Assembly (NCBI RefSeq): GCF_003932715.1
Contig: NZ_CP020700.1
Coordinates: forward strand, 7,710,501 to 7,774,500
Direction: 5' to 3'
DNA: 64,000 bases
Origin: Streptomyces tsukubensis
GTDB taxonomy: Bacteria > Actinomycetota > Actinomycetes > Streptomycetales > Streptomycetaceae
Position numbers and translations under genes: made by a program. Numbering within the stretch: the stretch's first letter is position 1; each line of letters starts with the position of its first letter. Under the pieces are notes generated by a model. The model did not search any database, had not been told where the DNA came from, and worked only from the letters and a program-made list of their open reading frames with translations. Shown here piece by piece: positions 1 through 7,923 of this stretch.

Positions 1-716
1 AACAGATTCCGGGTCCGGTGGTTCCAGTCCCGGTGGGAGGGCTCGTTGAAGTCGCCGCCCAGCAGCGTCAGCCGGCCCTTGGCGCGCTCCTTCGCGGCGT
101 CCGCGAGTACCGTTCTCGTCACCTTGGTCCGCCCCGAGGCCGCGTTGAGCCGGTTGATCAGGCCGACATCGGTGATCGGACCGGTCGGGATCTCGCCCCA
201 CCCGTACTCGGAGGTCTCCAGCGGTGACGGCGTGCCGCCGCCGTAGCCACGCGGCAGGTAGTTGACGTAGTAGCGGTACTCCAGATGTCCGGAGTAGGCG
301 GCGACCTCGGTGCCGTGGACCGAGACGACCGCCTTCGACCAGTACGGGAACGACGCGTGCTCGATGATCGGATAGCGCGAGATCACCGCAGGGTCGACCG
401 GGTTCGCGTTGTCGAAGTAGGTCAGCCCGCGTTCGGAGAGATCCGCCAGGAGATGGGCCACCCGCTCGGGGTTCGACTCGCTGAGCATCACCACATCCGG
501 CTCGACCGCGGCGATGGTGTCGGCGATACCCGCCCGGCCCCCCGGCACCCGGCTGCCGCCCAGCCAGATATTGAACTGCATGACCTTGAGCGTTCGGTGG
601 GAGGGCCTGCGGTGCTTCCACGAATCCTGCGGGGCGGCCTCCGCCGTGCCCATCGCCAGCACTCCCGCGCCGACGGTCGCGCCGACCATCCCGAGCAGCT
701 CTCGACGCCTGACCAT
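1..716 (-). CDS. Endonuclease/exonuclease/phosphatase family protein, Tat-exported (3' end outside window)
   Basis: Translating the minus strand from an ATG at 716 gives an open frame that runs off the left edge, so only about 238 N-terminal residues are present. The start follows a GGAGG box six bases upstream. The N-terminus carries three arginines (VRRRELLG) and an alanine/glycine-rich hydrophobic stretch, which reads as a twin-arginine-type export signal. The mature part opens with VMQFNIWLGG, continues with DVVMLSES, and near the edge has GGDFNEPSHRDWN. These match the metal-binding Asn/Glu and Asp-x-Asn motifs of the endonuclease/exonuclease/phosphatase fold. Family members cleave phosphodiester or phosphate-ester bonds in nucleic acids, lipids or inositol phosphates. 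The substrate cannot be told from this part. Secretion suggests phosphate or nucleic-acid scavenging, which is inference. Confidence 0.85.
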   Translation of the reverse strand, partial: MVRRRELLGMVGATVGAGVLAMGTAEAAPQDSWKHRRPSHRTLKVMQFNIWLGGSRVPGGRAGIADTIAAVEPDVVMLSESNPERVAHLLADLSERGLTYFDNANPVDPAVISRYPIIEHASFPYWSKAVVSVHGTEVAAYSGHLEYRYYVNYLPRGYGGGTPSPLETSEYGWGEIPTGPITDVGLINRLNAASGRTKVTRTVLADAAKERAKGRLTLLGGDFNEPSHRDWNHRTRNL

Positions 717-908
717 CAGTGACCTCCAGAAATTGCCTGCATCCACGGCCCGCTCACGGTTCGAAACGGGCCGGGATCCAGCGTCGAGGCCTCTCGTGTA
801 TATGACATGAACCCGCGCGCAACGTCGGATGTCGCCGTCAAGGCTCCCCCGGCCCCGGGGCCGGGGGAGGAACGGCATTGCCTCAGGTGCCAGGGGAGTG
901 CCGGTCTC

Positions 909-1955
909 TCAGAGGGAAGCGGCCTCCTCCTCCAGCAGCGCCGCCTCGGGATGGGCGCTGTAGGGACGCAACACCCGGCGCATCGTGGTGAGAGAGGCGG
1001 TGGCGCGGGCCGAGCGCAGCCCCGGGTAGTCGATCAGGAAGCGTCTCCAGGTGGTGATGGACTCCTCCAGGTTTCCCTGGCGGAGTTGTGATTCGGCCAG
1101 GAGCGCCGTGGTCAGGGCCCGGGCCCGTCGTGCCTGCGGGGCACGGGCGTCCAGGGAGTCCCGGAAGGCGATATCGGCCGCCTGGTGGTCCTTGAGCGCG
1201 CTCGGGGTGCGGGCCCGCTGGTAGTGGAGGGCGGCGGTCGGATAGCTGCCGAAGGGGTCGGAGGGCGCCTGGTCCGCTTGGCTGTGGAGGACCTCCGCGT
1301 CGTGCAGCGCGAGGAGCGCCCGGGGACGGTCCTTGGCCCGTGCGTGGGCCAGGGCCAGGAGGGACTGGGTGTAGGACCGGGTGAGGGGCGAGGCATGGCG
1401 GGTCGCGGTGGCGGCGGCCCGCTCTGCCAGCGTGAGGGCGGGCTCCTCGTGTCCCAGGTCAAGCGCATGGGCGGCGAGTGCCCGGACGGCGATGGTGTAG
1501 GTGTGGGGGTCTTCGGCCTCGGCGGCGAGGTGGGCGGCGTTGCGGTGGTAGTGCTGGGCCAGGGCGTGGGCGTCGTCGTCGGCGCACATGTTGCCCAGGA
1601 GGACGGTGAGCTGGGCTGCGTACGTGAGGAGCCGGCGGTGCACCTGGTCGCCGGCGCCGGCGCGGAGCCAGGGCGTGACGTCGTCGGCGATGTGGGCGGT
1701 GAGCGCGGCGCGGGCGTGCCCGCCACCGAAGGACCCGGTCGAGGCGGCAAAGAAGGCGGTCGTACTTTTGAGGGCCTCCACTTCCGCGTGGCCCACCCGT
1801 CCGGTTCTGACGTCGGTACGGCGGGCCGCGGCCGGTCTGAACAGGTCCTCCCAGTCGGGGACGGCCAGCGCGGGAAGGCTGTAGCCCGCTGTTCCGACGG
1901 GTTCACCTCGGCTGGGGTCGAGTTGGCTGTGGATGAGCTTGGCCAGATGGTGCAC
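909..1955 (-). CDS. XRE-type regulator C-terminal (TPR-like) domain protein lacking a visible HTH
   Basis: The 348-residue frame starts at GTG 1955 with only a weak GAGAGG box. The sequence (WEDLFRP, then long alanine-rich helices with repeated HARAALTAHIADD-, ALAEHA- and LAESQLR-type elements) resembles the TPR-like C-terminal half of the large streptomycete family of XRE regulators. In those proteins an N-terminal helix-turn-helix of about 70-80 residues precedes this part. No such HTH is visible here, nor in the roughly 400 bases upstream in any minus frame. The gene is therefore either a truncated regulator or a stand-alone TPR sensor protein. Codon bias looks normal for the window, so it may still be expressed. 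Function is inferred only from family resemblance. Confidence 0.6.
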   Translation of the reverse strand: MHHLAKLIHSQLDPSRGEPVGTAGYSLPALAVPDWEDLFRPAAARRTDVRTGRVGHAEVEALKSTTAFFAASTGSFGGGHARAALTAHIADDVTPWLRAGAGDQVHRRLLTYAAQLTVLLGNMCADDDAHALAQHYHRNAAHLAAEAEDPHTYTIAVRALAAHALDLGHEEPALTLAERAAATATRHASPLTRSYTQSLLALAHARAKDRPRALLALHDAEVLHSQADQAPSDPFGSYPTAALHYQRARTPSALKDHQAADIAFRDSLDARAPQARRARALTTALLAESQLRQGNLEESITTWRRFLIDYPGLRSARATASLTTMRRVLRPYSAHPEAALLEEEAASL

Positions 1956-2366
1956 AGGGTCTGCCTCTCAGGACCGGTCCGGTATGCGGGCGACGGCCGG
2001 GTTCGGACCGGCGTCGGCGGCAGCCGGGGGTCTGCCCGGGCGCCGGAAAAGCGCCTTCCAGGACGTAGGCGGGTGCGGGCGGACGGAGAGGTGCGCCCAC
2101 GCGTCGGCTCGTCCTTGTCGAGCGGTTCACGGTCAGGCCGTGACCGTATGCGGGCGCCACCGGGGAAACGGCATGGGCGAGCCGGGTCGCGTTCCACGCC
2201 GCGTCCTCATGGGTGCGCAAGCCGTGCGTCCGGTTGCTGAGAGTGCGCCTTCCCCGTTCTCAGCCCTAGCCAAGATGACCCCGATGCGGCGCCCTTCACA
2301 AGGGCGCACAGGGGCAGAACGGCCAGCGCGCATCCGCGCACCGACGCTCCCGCGCAAGGCGGGCCG
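1956..2366. other. Intergenic stretch without a supportable gene
   Basis: About 410 bases lie between the minus-strand TPR-like gene and the small plus-strand fragment. Open frames exist on both strands, but they are arginine/proline-rich GC artefacts without recognisable motifs or ribosome sites. I looked here for the missing helix-turn-helix of the neighbouring regulator and did not find it. Confidence 0.5.
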
Positions 2367-2369
2367 TTG

Positions 2370-2642
2370 ATGGATGCACCCGGCACAGCGTTTCCGGGCG
2401 AGCCCCGGCTCGCTTTCCGCGCGGCGAGGATCCGGGTCAGGCAGCACGGGCTCGCCGAGGCGCTGCAGTCCGACAGCGCGTGCTTCGAGACCCTGCACGC
2501 CTGCTTCCTCGACCGTACGGTCCCCGCGTACTCACTCCTGCGCGGTATCGGCAATCTGTGCATCGGGGCCGACTCCCGGTACGACGCGCGGCCCCTCGTC
2601 GACCTGCTGGTCATGGGACTGAAGCAGCAGGGCGCCGCCTGA
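2370..2642 (+). pseudogene. Probable C-terminal remnant of a TetR-family regulator
   Basis: A 90-residue frame runs from ATG 2370 (a TTG lies directly before it). It contains one helical block, RAARIRVRQHGLAEAL, and ends in YDARPLVDLLVMGLKQQGAA. That final pattern is common at the end of TetR ligand-binding domains. There is no N-terminal HTH, no clear ribosome binding site, and the length is under half of a TetR protein. I read it as a decayed regulator. A small unrelated protein is possible. Confidence 0.35.
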
Positions 2643-2712
2643 CCGGACCGGGGCCTGCCGTCCGCGCCTGGTCAACTGGTTTTTAAATAACGGCAGTTGT
2701 TTCAAAAATCGC

Positions 2713-2728
2713 ATTGGTCTATACCTTG
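2713..2728 (+). promoter_or_regulatory. DasR-responsive (dre-like) operator upstream of chitinase
   Basis: The 16-mer ATTGGTCTATACCTTG closely resembles the streptomycete dre consensus (A-C/T-TGGTCTAGACCA-N-T) bound by the GntR repressor DasR at chitinase and GlcNAc-uptake promoters. It lies about 125 bases before the chitinase start, in the AT-richest part of the intergenic region, where promoter elements would be expected. Binding itself is inferred from sequence. Confidence 0.55.
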
Positions 2729-2783
2729 ATCGCGCCCTGCCCGGGGTGCTTGGGTATGCGTGACCACCCCCCACACGGCGTGT

Positions 2784-2816
2784 CTGGTCGCCCCGGTGTT
2801 CCACCGGGGCGACCAG
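2784..2816. repeat. Perfect 15-bp inverted repeat in chitinase leader
   Basis: CTGGTCGCCCCGGTG is followed by a three-base loop and its exact complement, ending 34 bases before the chitinase GTG. No T-run follows. It could terminate read-through from the regulator fragment upstream, act as an mRNA 5' stabiliser, or be a leader attenuator. A dyad this perfect and this close to the start is unlikely to be chance. Confidence 0.6.
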
Positions 2817-2850
2817 GCATGCCCACGGATGCACGAAAGGTCACTGGACC

Positions 2851-3762
2851 GTGCTGAAGACCCGAATGAAATCCCTGATGGCCGCCGTGCTCGCGGCGGG
2901 CTCGCTGCTGGCGACGGCCCTGGTGCCGACCGCCGTCGCCGCCCCGTCCTCCGCCGCGGCGGACGAGTGCGCCATCGCCCCGGCCTGGGCCGCCGGCCAG
3001 AACTACCGCGTGGGCGACATCGTCAAGTACAACGACGGCAGCGTCTACATCGCCGAGCGGGCCAATCCCGGGTACAACCCCGTGGTCAGCACCTACTACT
3101 GGGATCCGTACACCTGCGGTACGGGCGGCAACCCCGACCCGAACAGCTTTGTGGTGAGCGAGGCGCAGTTCAACCAGATGTTCCCGCGCCGGAACCCCTT
3201 CTACACGTACAAGGGACTCACCGACGCCATGAAGGCGTTCCCGGCGTTCTCCCACACCGGCACCGACACGATGCGGAAGCAGGAGGCCGCGGCCTTCCTC
3301 GCCAACATCAGCCACGAGACCGGCGGGCTCTTCTACATCAAGGAGATCGACGAGCGGAACTACCCGATCTACTGTGACCGGGCCCAGCCCTACGGCTGCC
3401 CCGCGGGCCAGGCCAAGTACTACGGCCGCGGCCCGATCATGCTGAGCTGGAACTTCAACTACAAGACCGTGGGCGACTGGCTGGGCATCGACCTGCTCAA
3501 CGACCCCGACCTGGTCGAGAAGGACCCGGCCGTCGCCATGATGACGGCGCTCTGGTACTGGAACACCCAGGACGGTCCCGGCCCGGTGACCGCCCACGAC
3601 GCCATGATCAGCGGCGCCGGGTTCGGCCAGACCATCCGTGCCATCAACGGCGCGCTCGAATGCGACGGCGGCCACCCCGCCCAGGTCCAGAGCCGCGTCA
3701 ACCGCTACAAGAACTTCACCCAGATCCTGGGTGTGCCGGCCGGTCCCAACCTCTCCTGCTGA
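2851..3762 (+). CDS. Secreted chitinase, glycoside hydrolase family 19, with N-terminal chitin-binding module
   Basis: The 303-residue protein hydrolyses beta-1,4-GlcNAc links of chitin outside the cell. It starts at GTG 2851 with GAAAGG upstream. Residues 1-30 form a Sec signal peptide (KTRMK, hydrophobic core, AVA before the expected cut). Residues about 40-90 are a small CBM5/12-type chitin-binding module with conserved aromatics (WAAGQNYRVGDIVKYNDGSVYIA, split by WDPYTC). The GH19 domain fills residues 105-303. It carries HETGG with the catalytic acid near Glu156, the YYGRGPIMLSWNFNY substrate-cleft motif, and NGALEC near the end. Length and layout match streptomycete class IV-like GH19 enzymes. 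A dre-like DasR box lies upstream, so induction by chito-oligosaccharides is likely. Confidence 0.95.
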   Translation: MLKTRMKSLMAAVLAAGSLLATALVPTAVAAPSSAAADECAIAPAWAAGQNYRVGDIVKYNDGSVYIAERANPGYNPVVSTYYWDPYTCGTGGNPDPNSFVVSEAQFNQMFPRRNPFYTYKGLTDAMKAFPAFSHTGTDTMRKQEAAAFLANISHETGGLFYIKEIDERNYPIYCDRAQPYGCPAGQAKYYGRGPIMLSWNFNYKTVGDWLGIDLLNDPDLVEKDPAVAMMTALWYWNTQDGPGPVTAHDAMISGAGFGQTIRAINGALECDGGHPAQVQSRVNRYKNFTQILGVPAGPNLSC

Positions 3763-3787
3763 TCCGGGAGCACGAACCCGCCCAGTC

Positions 3788-3835
3788 GCCCCGCCGCCGA
3801 GGACCGTGTCTCCGCACGGAGCCCGGCGGCGGGGC
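3788..3835 (+). terminator. Hairpin terminator after chitinase
   Basis: GCCCCGCCGCCG (3788-3799) pairs perfectly with CGGCGGCGGGGC (3824-3835). An inner CCGTG/CACGG stem sits in the loop. It lies 26 bases after the chitinase stop and before the reductase gene, as expected for an actinobacterial terminator without a U-tract. Confidence 0.6.
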
Positions 3836-3923
3836 CGCGCGGACTGCTCCGGCACCGCGGGCCCCGGCGGAGTGGCCGACTTATGATGCGGCCCCGGGCC
3901 TCCGAAGTGCTGGGAGAGAGCGC

Positions 3924-4466
3924 ATGAACGATCCGAGTATCGGCACCGGCAAGGTGGTGGTGAACCGGGCGATGTCGCTGGACGGCTTCATCGCCGGTCC
4001 CGGCCATGCGATGGGCTGGATCGCCGAACACCTGACCGCGGATACCTTCCCCGAGGTCATGGCGGCCACGGGCGCCATGCTCGTCGGCCGGGGCACCTAC
4101 GAAGTCGCCCAGGGCATGGCCGCCGAGGACACCTCCTACGACGGCGGACCGCAGTTCGTCCTCACCCATGAGCCGCCCGGCGAACCGGACCCGACCGTCA
4201 CCTTCCTCACCTGCGGCATCGAGGAAGCCGTGGCCACGGCACGCAGCGCCGCGGGCGGCAAGGACCTGGAGATCCTCGGAGCCGACGTGGCCGGCCAGTG
4301 CCTGCGGCGCGGGCTCGTCGACGAGATCCTGGTGTACGTCCTCCCGGTACTCCTCGGCGACGGTGTCCGCTTCACGCCCCCGGGCCTCGGACGGATCGAC
4401 CTGGAACCGGTCGCCACCACCCGGTCGGGTGCCGTCACAATGCTCCGCTTCCGTGTGCTGAAGTAG
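3924..4466 (+). CDS. Dihydrofolate reductase family protein (RibD C-terminal domain)
   Basis: This is a 180-residue single-domain protein of the RibD C-terminal/DHFR fold, predicted to use NADPH for a small-molecule reduction. The open frame extends further upstream, but ATG 3924 is preceded by GGGAGAG and gives the typical N-terminus KVVVNRAMSLDGFIAGP. Other family signatures are MLVGRGTYE, the FVLTHEPP strand region, ILGADVAGQCLRRGLVDEILVYVLPVLLGDG, and LEPVATTRSGAV near the end. Such proteins are often stress- or resistance-associated reductases of unknown substrate. This one should not be taken as the folate enzyme. Its 3' end overlaps the converging TetR gene by 32 bases. Confidence 0.88.
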   Translation: MNDPSIGTGKVVVNRAMSLDGFIAGPGHAMGWIAEHLTADTFPEVMAATGAMLVGRGTYEVAQGMAAEDTSYDGGPQFVLTHEPPGEPDPTVTFLTCGIEEAVATARSAAGGKDLEILGADVAGQCLRRGLVDEILVYVLPVLLGDGVRFTPPGLGRIDLEPVATTRSGAVTMLRFRVLK

Positions 4467-5223
4467 GCGCGGCCCCCGCCGCCGGGACCGCTCCGGCGGG
4501 CGGAATCCGGCGGTGGACGTCCTCCACCATGTTCCGCATCCCCATGCGGAAGATCTCGGCCTGGTGCCCGCCGAGAAACGAGGTGTGCCCCGACACCTCC
4601 AGAACGACGAGGCCGTGCAGATGCCCCCACGCGTTCAGCAGAAGCGCAACCGCGGGCGGCGGCAGCTCCCCCAGGCCGTTCGGCGGCAGTTGTGCCAGAT
4701 ACGCGCGCAGCGAGGGCGAGAGCGCCGGATGGTCCGCCGCGCCCAGCTGGGCAGCGCTGAACCCTTCGAACATCACGCGCTGGAAGATCCGGCTCATGCG
4801 GATCATCGCCCGGGTGGTCGGCCCGTTGGCGGGCGCCTCGTACTGCCGCAGCGGCGTTCCGTAGATCAGCTGGAACCGCTCGGGATGGGTGACGGCCCAC
4901 CGGCGGTACTCCTCGGCCGCGACCAGCACCCGCGGCACGCCCGAGTCCTCCGCCGCACTGTCGACGGCAGCCTGCACGGCGTCCGCCATATCGTCGTACG
5001 CCTTGACGATGAGCGCCGTCAGAAGATCGGCCCAGCTCGGAAAGTAGTGGTAGAGCGCCTGGACGGTCATTCCGAGGTCCCGGGCGACCGCGCGCAGGGA
5101 CAGGGCCGCCGGACCGTTCGCGACGATATGCCGCTCGGCGGCGTCCACGATCTCCTGAACGGCGGCCGCCCGGCGGCGCTCGCGCAGGGACGGACGGGCC
5201 TTCACAGCTTCTTCGGCAGGCAT
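4435..5223 (-). CDS. TetR/AcrR family regulator, likely of the adjacent MMPL exporter
   Basis: The protein has 262 residues. The N-terminal HTH occupies about residues 20-65 (AAVQEIVDAAERHIVANGPAALS, then LRAVARDLGMTVQALYHYF). The C-terminal ligand domain has the WHG-type pattern with HPERFQLIYGTP and AWGHLHGLVVLEV. Start at ATG 5223. It is transcribed away from the MMPL transporter gene, with 257 bases between them containing dyads suited to TetR binding. This divergent layout is the usual one for a drug- or lipid-responsive repressor of its own exporter. The last 20 residues are alanine/proline-rich and overlap the end of the reductase gene on the other strand. Confidence 0.9.
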   Translation of the reverse strand: MPAEEAVKARPSLRERRRAAAVQEIVDAAERHIVANGPAALSLRAVARDLGMTVQALYHYFPSWADLLTALIVKAYDDMADAVQAAVDSAAEDSGVPRVLVAAEEYRRWAVTHPERFQLIYGTPLRQYEAPANGPTTRAMIRMSRIFQRVMFEGFSAAQLGAADHPALSPSLRAYLAQLPPNGLGELPPPAVALLLNAWGHLHGLVVLEVSGHTSFLGGHQAEIFRMGMRNMVEDVHRRIPPAGAVPAAGAAPTSAHGSGAL

Positions 5224-5246
5224 ACCGCGACCCTACGGCCGGATGC

Positions 5247-5322
5247 CTGACAGGGCCATAAGAAGTTAGGGCCCGTCAGAAAATTCTCACACTGCCAAAT
5301 CCTTTGGGTCCCCGCTAACTTC
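5247..5322. promoter_or_regulatory. Candidate TetR operators in the TetR/MMPL divergent promoter
   Basis: Two nested dyads are visible. CTGAC-AGGGCC at 5247-5257 faces GGGCCC-GTCAG at 5269-5279. GAAGTTAG at 5262-5269 is matched by its exact complement CTAACTTC at 5315-5322. The region is AT-rich compared with its flanks. Either dyad could be where the divergent TetR binds. The assignment is inference. Confidence 0.4.
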
Positions 5323-5480
5323 AAACGCGGCGACGAGGAGTCCCACGGCAGGTCCGCCCGATTCTCGCTGCGCCGACGGGCCCTGCGGAGCACCGTGCCC
5401 GCGGTCCTCCCCAGCCCCGCTCCACCTGCCCGACCTCGTTCGTCGCGCCTCGGTACCACCGCGCACAAGGGAGACCTCAC

Positions 5481-7724
5481 GTGTTTGAACGCCTGGCCGA
5501 ACTGGTGATCCGCCGGTCCCGGCTGATACTCGTCGTCGCCGTCGTGGCCCTGGCCCTCATGGGTGCCGCGGGCGTCGGCGCCTTCGGCAAGCTCCTGGGA
5601 GGCGGCTTCGACGACCCGGCCTCGCAGTCCACCCGGGCCGGGGAGGTCATCGGCGAGAAGTTCGGCGGCGAGACCAATCTGGTCCTGCTGGTCCGTGCCC
5701 CCGGGGGCCGCGTCGACGCCCCGGCCGCCCGGCAGCACGGCCGGGCCCTGGTGGCCGGCCTCAGGAAGGAGCAGGGCCTGGAGAACGTGATCTCGTACTG
5801 GGACACGGACCACCCCGACCTGCGCTCCGGAGACGCCCGCGAAGCACTCGTACTCGCCCATGTGAAGGGTGACGAAACGCAGCAGGACGAGACCGCCAAG
5901 AGCATCATCGAGACCTGGACCGGGGATTACCTGGGCGCGCTGACGGTCCGGGCGGGCGGCGGCACCGCCGTGGGCGACGATATCGGGACCCAGGTGGGGA
6001 AGGACCTCGTCCTGGCCGAGGCCATCGCCGTCCCCATCACCCTGATACTCCTCCTGTTCGTCTTCGGCAGTGCGGTCGCCGCCCTGCTTCCGCTGGTGAT
6101 CGGGGTCTTCGCCGTCATGGGGACGTTCGCCGAGCTGTTCCTGCTCGGCAGCGTCACCGAGGTCTCCGTCTTCTCGGTCAACCTGACCACCGCACTGGGC
6201 CTCGGCCTCGGCATCGACTACGCCCTGCTGATGGTCAGCCGGTTCCGCGAGCAACTCGCGGCCGGGGAGAGCGTGGAGGACGCCGTCCGGCTGACGGTGC
6301 ACACCGCGGGCCGTACGGTCGCCTTCTCCGCCGCGACCGTGGCGGCAGCGCTCGCGGCGCTCCTGGTGTTCCCGCAGTACTTCCTGCGCTCGTTCGGATA
6401 CGCCGGCATCGGTGTCGTCGCCATCGCCGCCGTCAGCACCCTGCTCGTGATGCCGGCCCTCTTCGTCGTCCTGGGACACCGGGTCAACGCCGGGCGGCTG
6501 CCGTGGCTGAACCGGGCCCGCTCCGACCACCGGGAAAGCGGCTGGGGACGGCTGGCCCGCACCGTCATGCGGCGCCCCGCGCTCACCGCGCTGCCCGTGC
6601 TCGCCGTACTGCTCCTCGCCGCGAGCCCCCTGCTGGGCATCACCTTCGGTACGCCGGACGAACGCGTGCTCCCCGAGGACGCCCAGAGCCGTCAGGTCGC
6701 GTCCGTACTGGAGGAGAAGTTCAACGGCAGCGACGAAGCGGCCCTCCACGTCGTCATCGACGGGCCCGTGGACAGGACCCCCCTGCAGTCGTACGCGCTC
6801 ACCCTCTCCGAACTCGGCGGTGTCGCCCGCGTCGAGACCAGCACCGGGACCTACACCGACGGTCGGCCCGCGGCGGCCGGCACCGGAAACGCCGCCCTCG
6901 GCCGCCCCGACGCGCAGCGCATCAACGTCGTGAGCGCCCTGCCGCCGAAGTCCGACCGGGCCCAGGACCTGGTCGAGAAGGTGCGGGCGGTCACCCCGCC
7001 CGACGGATCCCGCCCGCTGGTCGGCGGAGTCGACGCCGCACTGGTCGACTCCAAGGACTCCATCGGCGGCCGGCTCCCGCTCGCGGTGACCCTGGTCGCC
7101 CTCACCACCTTCCTGCTGCTCTTCCTCTTCACCGGAAGCATCGTCCAGCCACTGCGCGCACTGCTCCTCAACCTGATCAGCCTCGGGGCCACCCTCGGCG
7201 TCATGACGTGGATCTTCCAGGACGGAAACCTCTCCTCCGTGCTCGGCTTCACCGCACAGCCCATGCCGGTGACGATGACCGTGCTGATGTTCTGCGTCGC
7301 CTTCGGCCTCTCGATGGACTACGAGGTGTTCGTCACCAGCCGCATCAAGGAACTCCACGATCTGGGCTCGGACAACGAGTCCGCCGTGGCCAACGGCCTC
7401 GGCCGGACGGGACGCATCGTCAGCGCCGCGGCCTGTCTGCTCGCCGTCACCTTCTTCGCGTTCGGGACCGCCGAGCTCAGCTTCCTGCAGGTGTTCGGGC
7501 TGGGCAGCGGGCTGGCCATCCTCATCGACGCCGTCGCCGTACGCGGGGTCCTGGTCCCCGCCGCGATGCGCCTGCTCGGCCGATCGGCCTGGTACGCGCC
7601 CCGTTTCCTGCGCAGGTTCCACGAGCGGTACGGGCTCAGCGAGACCGGCCCCGCGCCCCGGCCCGCGGCCGTGCCGGAGCCCGCGCCCGGGGCGCCGTAC
7701 CCGAAGGACCCGACCAGGGTCTGA
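5481..7724 (+). CDS. MMPL family RND-type transporter
   Basis: This 747-residue inner-membrane exporter belongs to the MmpL/RND superfamily, which moves lipids, siderophores or drugs outward using the proton gradient. TM1 lies at residues 13-33 and is followed by a roughly 130-residue extracellular domain. A five-helix bundle follows, with the proton-relay motif GLGLGIDYALLM (Asp near 246). The same order repeats after residue 355, with the second relay motif AFGLSMDYEVF (Asp near 613). The cytoplasmic tail is short and proline-rich. The start is preceded by GGGAGACC. A divergent TetR gene and a hairpin after the stop make it a single-gene transcription unit. No polyketide or lipid synthase sits next to it, so the cargo is unknown. 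Confidence 0.93.
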   Translation: MFERLAELVIRRSRLILVVAVVALALMGAAGVGAFGKLLGGGFDDPASQSTRAGEVIGEKFGGETNLVLLVRAPGGRVDAPAARQHGRALVAGLRKEQGLENVISYWDTDHPDLRSGDAREALVLAHVKGDETQQDETAKSIIETWTGDYLGALTVRAGGGTAVGDDIGTQVGKDLVLAEAIAVPITLILLLFVFGSAVAALLPLVIGVFAVMGTFAELFLLGSVTEVSVFSVNLTTALGLGLGIDYALLMVSRFREQLAAGESVEDAVRLTVHTAGRTVAFSAATVAAALAALLVFPQYFLRSFGYAGIGVVAIAAVSTLLVMPALFVVLGHRVNAGRLPWLNRARSDHRESGWGRLARTVMRRPALTALPVLAVLLLAASPLLGITFGTPDERVLPEDAQSRQVASVLEEKFNGSDEAALHVVIDGPVDRTPLQSYALTLSELGGVARVETSTGTYTDGRPAAAGTGNAALGRPDAQRINVVSALPPKSDRAQDLVEKVRAVTPPDGSRPLVGGVDAALVDSKDSIGGRLPLAVTLVALTTFLLLFLFTGSIVQPLRALLLNLISLGATLGVMTWIFQDGNLSSVLGFTAQPMPVTMTVLMFCVAFGLSMDYEVFVTSRIKELHDLGSDNESAVANGLGRTGRIVSAAACLLAVTFFAFGTAELSFLQVFGLGSGLAILIDAVAVRGVLVPAAMRLLGRSAWYAPRFLRRFHERYGLSETGPAPRPAAVPEPAPGAPYPKDPTRV

Positions 7725-7744
7725 CCCGATCGGACAGAACCCGC

Positions 7745-7781
7745 GCCGTGCCCGCCCCCCTTCGCCGGAGGCGGGCACGGC
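7745..7781 (+). terminator. Terminator hairpin after the MMPL gene
   Basis: GCCGTGCCCGCC (7745-7756) pairs with GGCGGGCACGGC (7770-7781) across a 13-base loop, 20 bases after the transporter stop. The stem is perfect and has no T-tract. Confidence 0.65.
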
Positions 7782-7791
7782 CGCACCCCGG

Positions 7792-7923
7792 TCAGCGGAA
7801 GGTACGGAGGAAGACGTCCGACGTGCCGTTGGTGTCACCCGGCACGATGTCATCGGCCGTGGACTGGAAGACCACGTCGCGCCCGCCGGCGCTGAGGGAC
7901 GGTGAGGATGGCCGAGTGTTGTG
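7792..7923 (-). pseudogene. Remnant of a PD40/TolB-like beta-propeller repeat protein
   Basis: The minus-strand frame ending at 7792 has 43 codons that read SLSAGGRDVVFQSTADDIVP followed by GDTNGTSDVFLRTFR. This is a textbook final repeat of PD40-type propeller proteins (pattern S-x-DGR-x-VVF-x-S-x-A-x-x-LVPGDTNG-x-x-DVF). Upstream of NTRPS the frame continues into sequence with no repeats and no ribosome site, so only the last propeller blade survives. It is a deletion relic at the edge of the polysaccharide locus. Confidence 0.65.

Noticed and set aside
5202..7853. An 883-codon open frame antisense to the MMPL transporter
   Set aside because: The plus strand holds an unmistakable RND protein with TM helices; the minus reading is acidic and glycine-rich filler.
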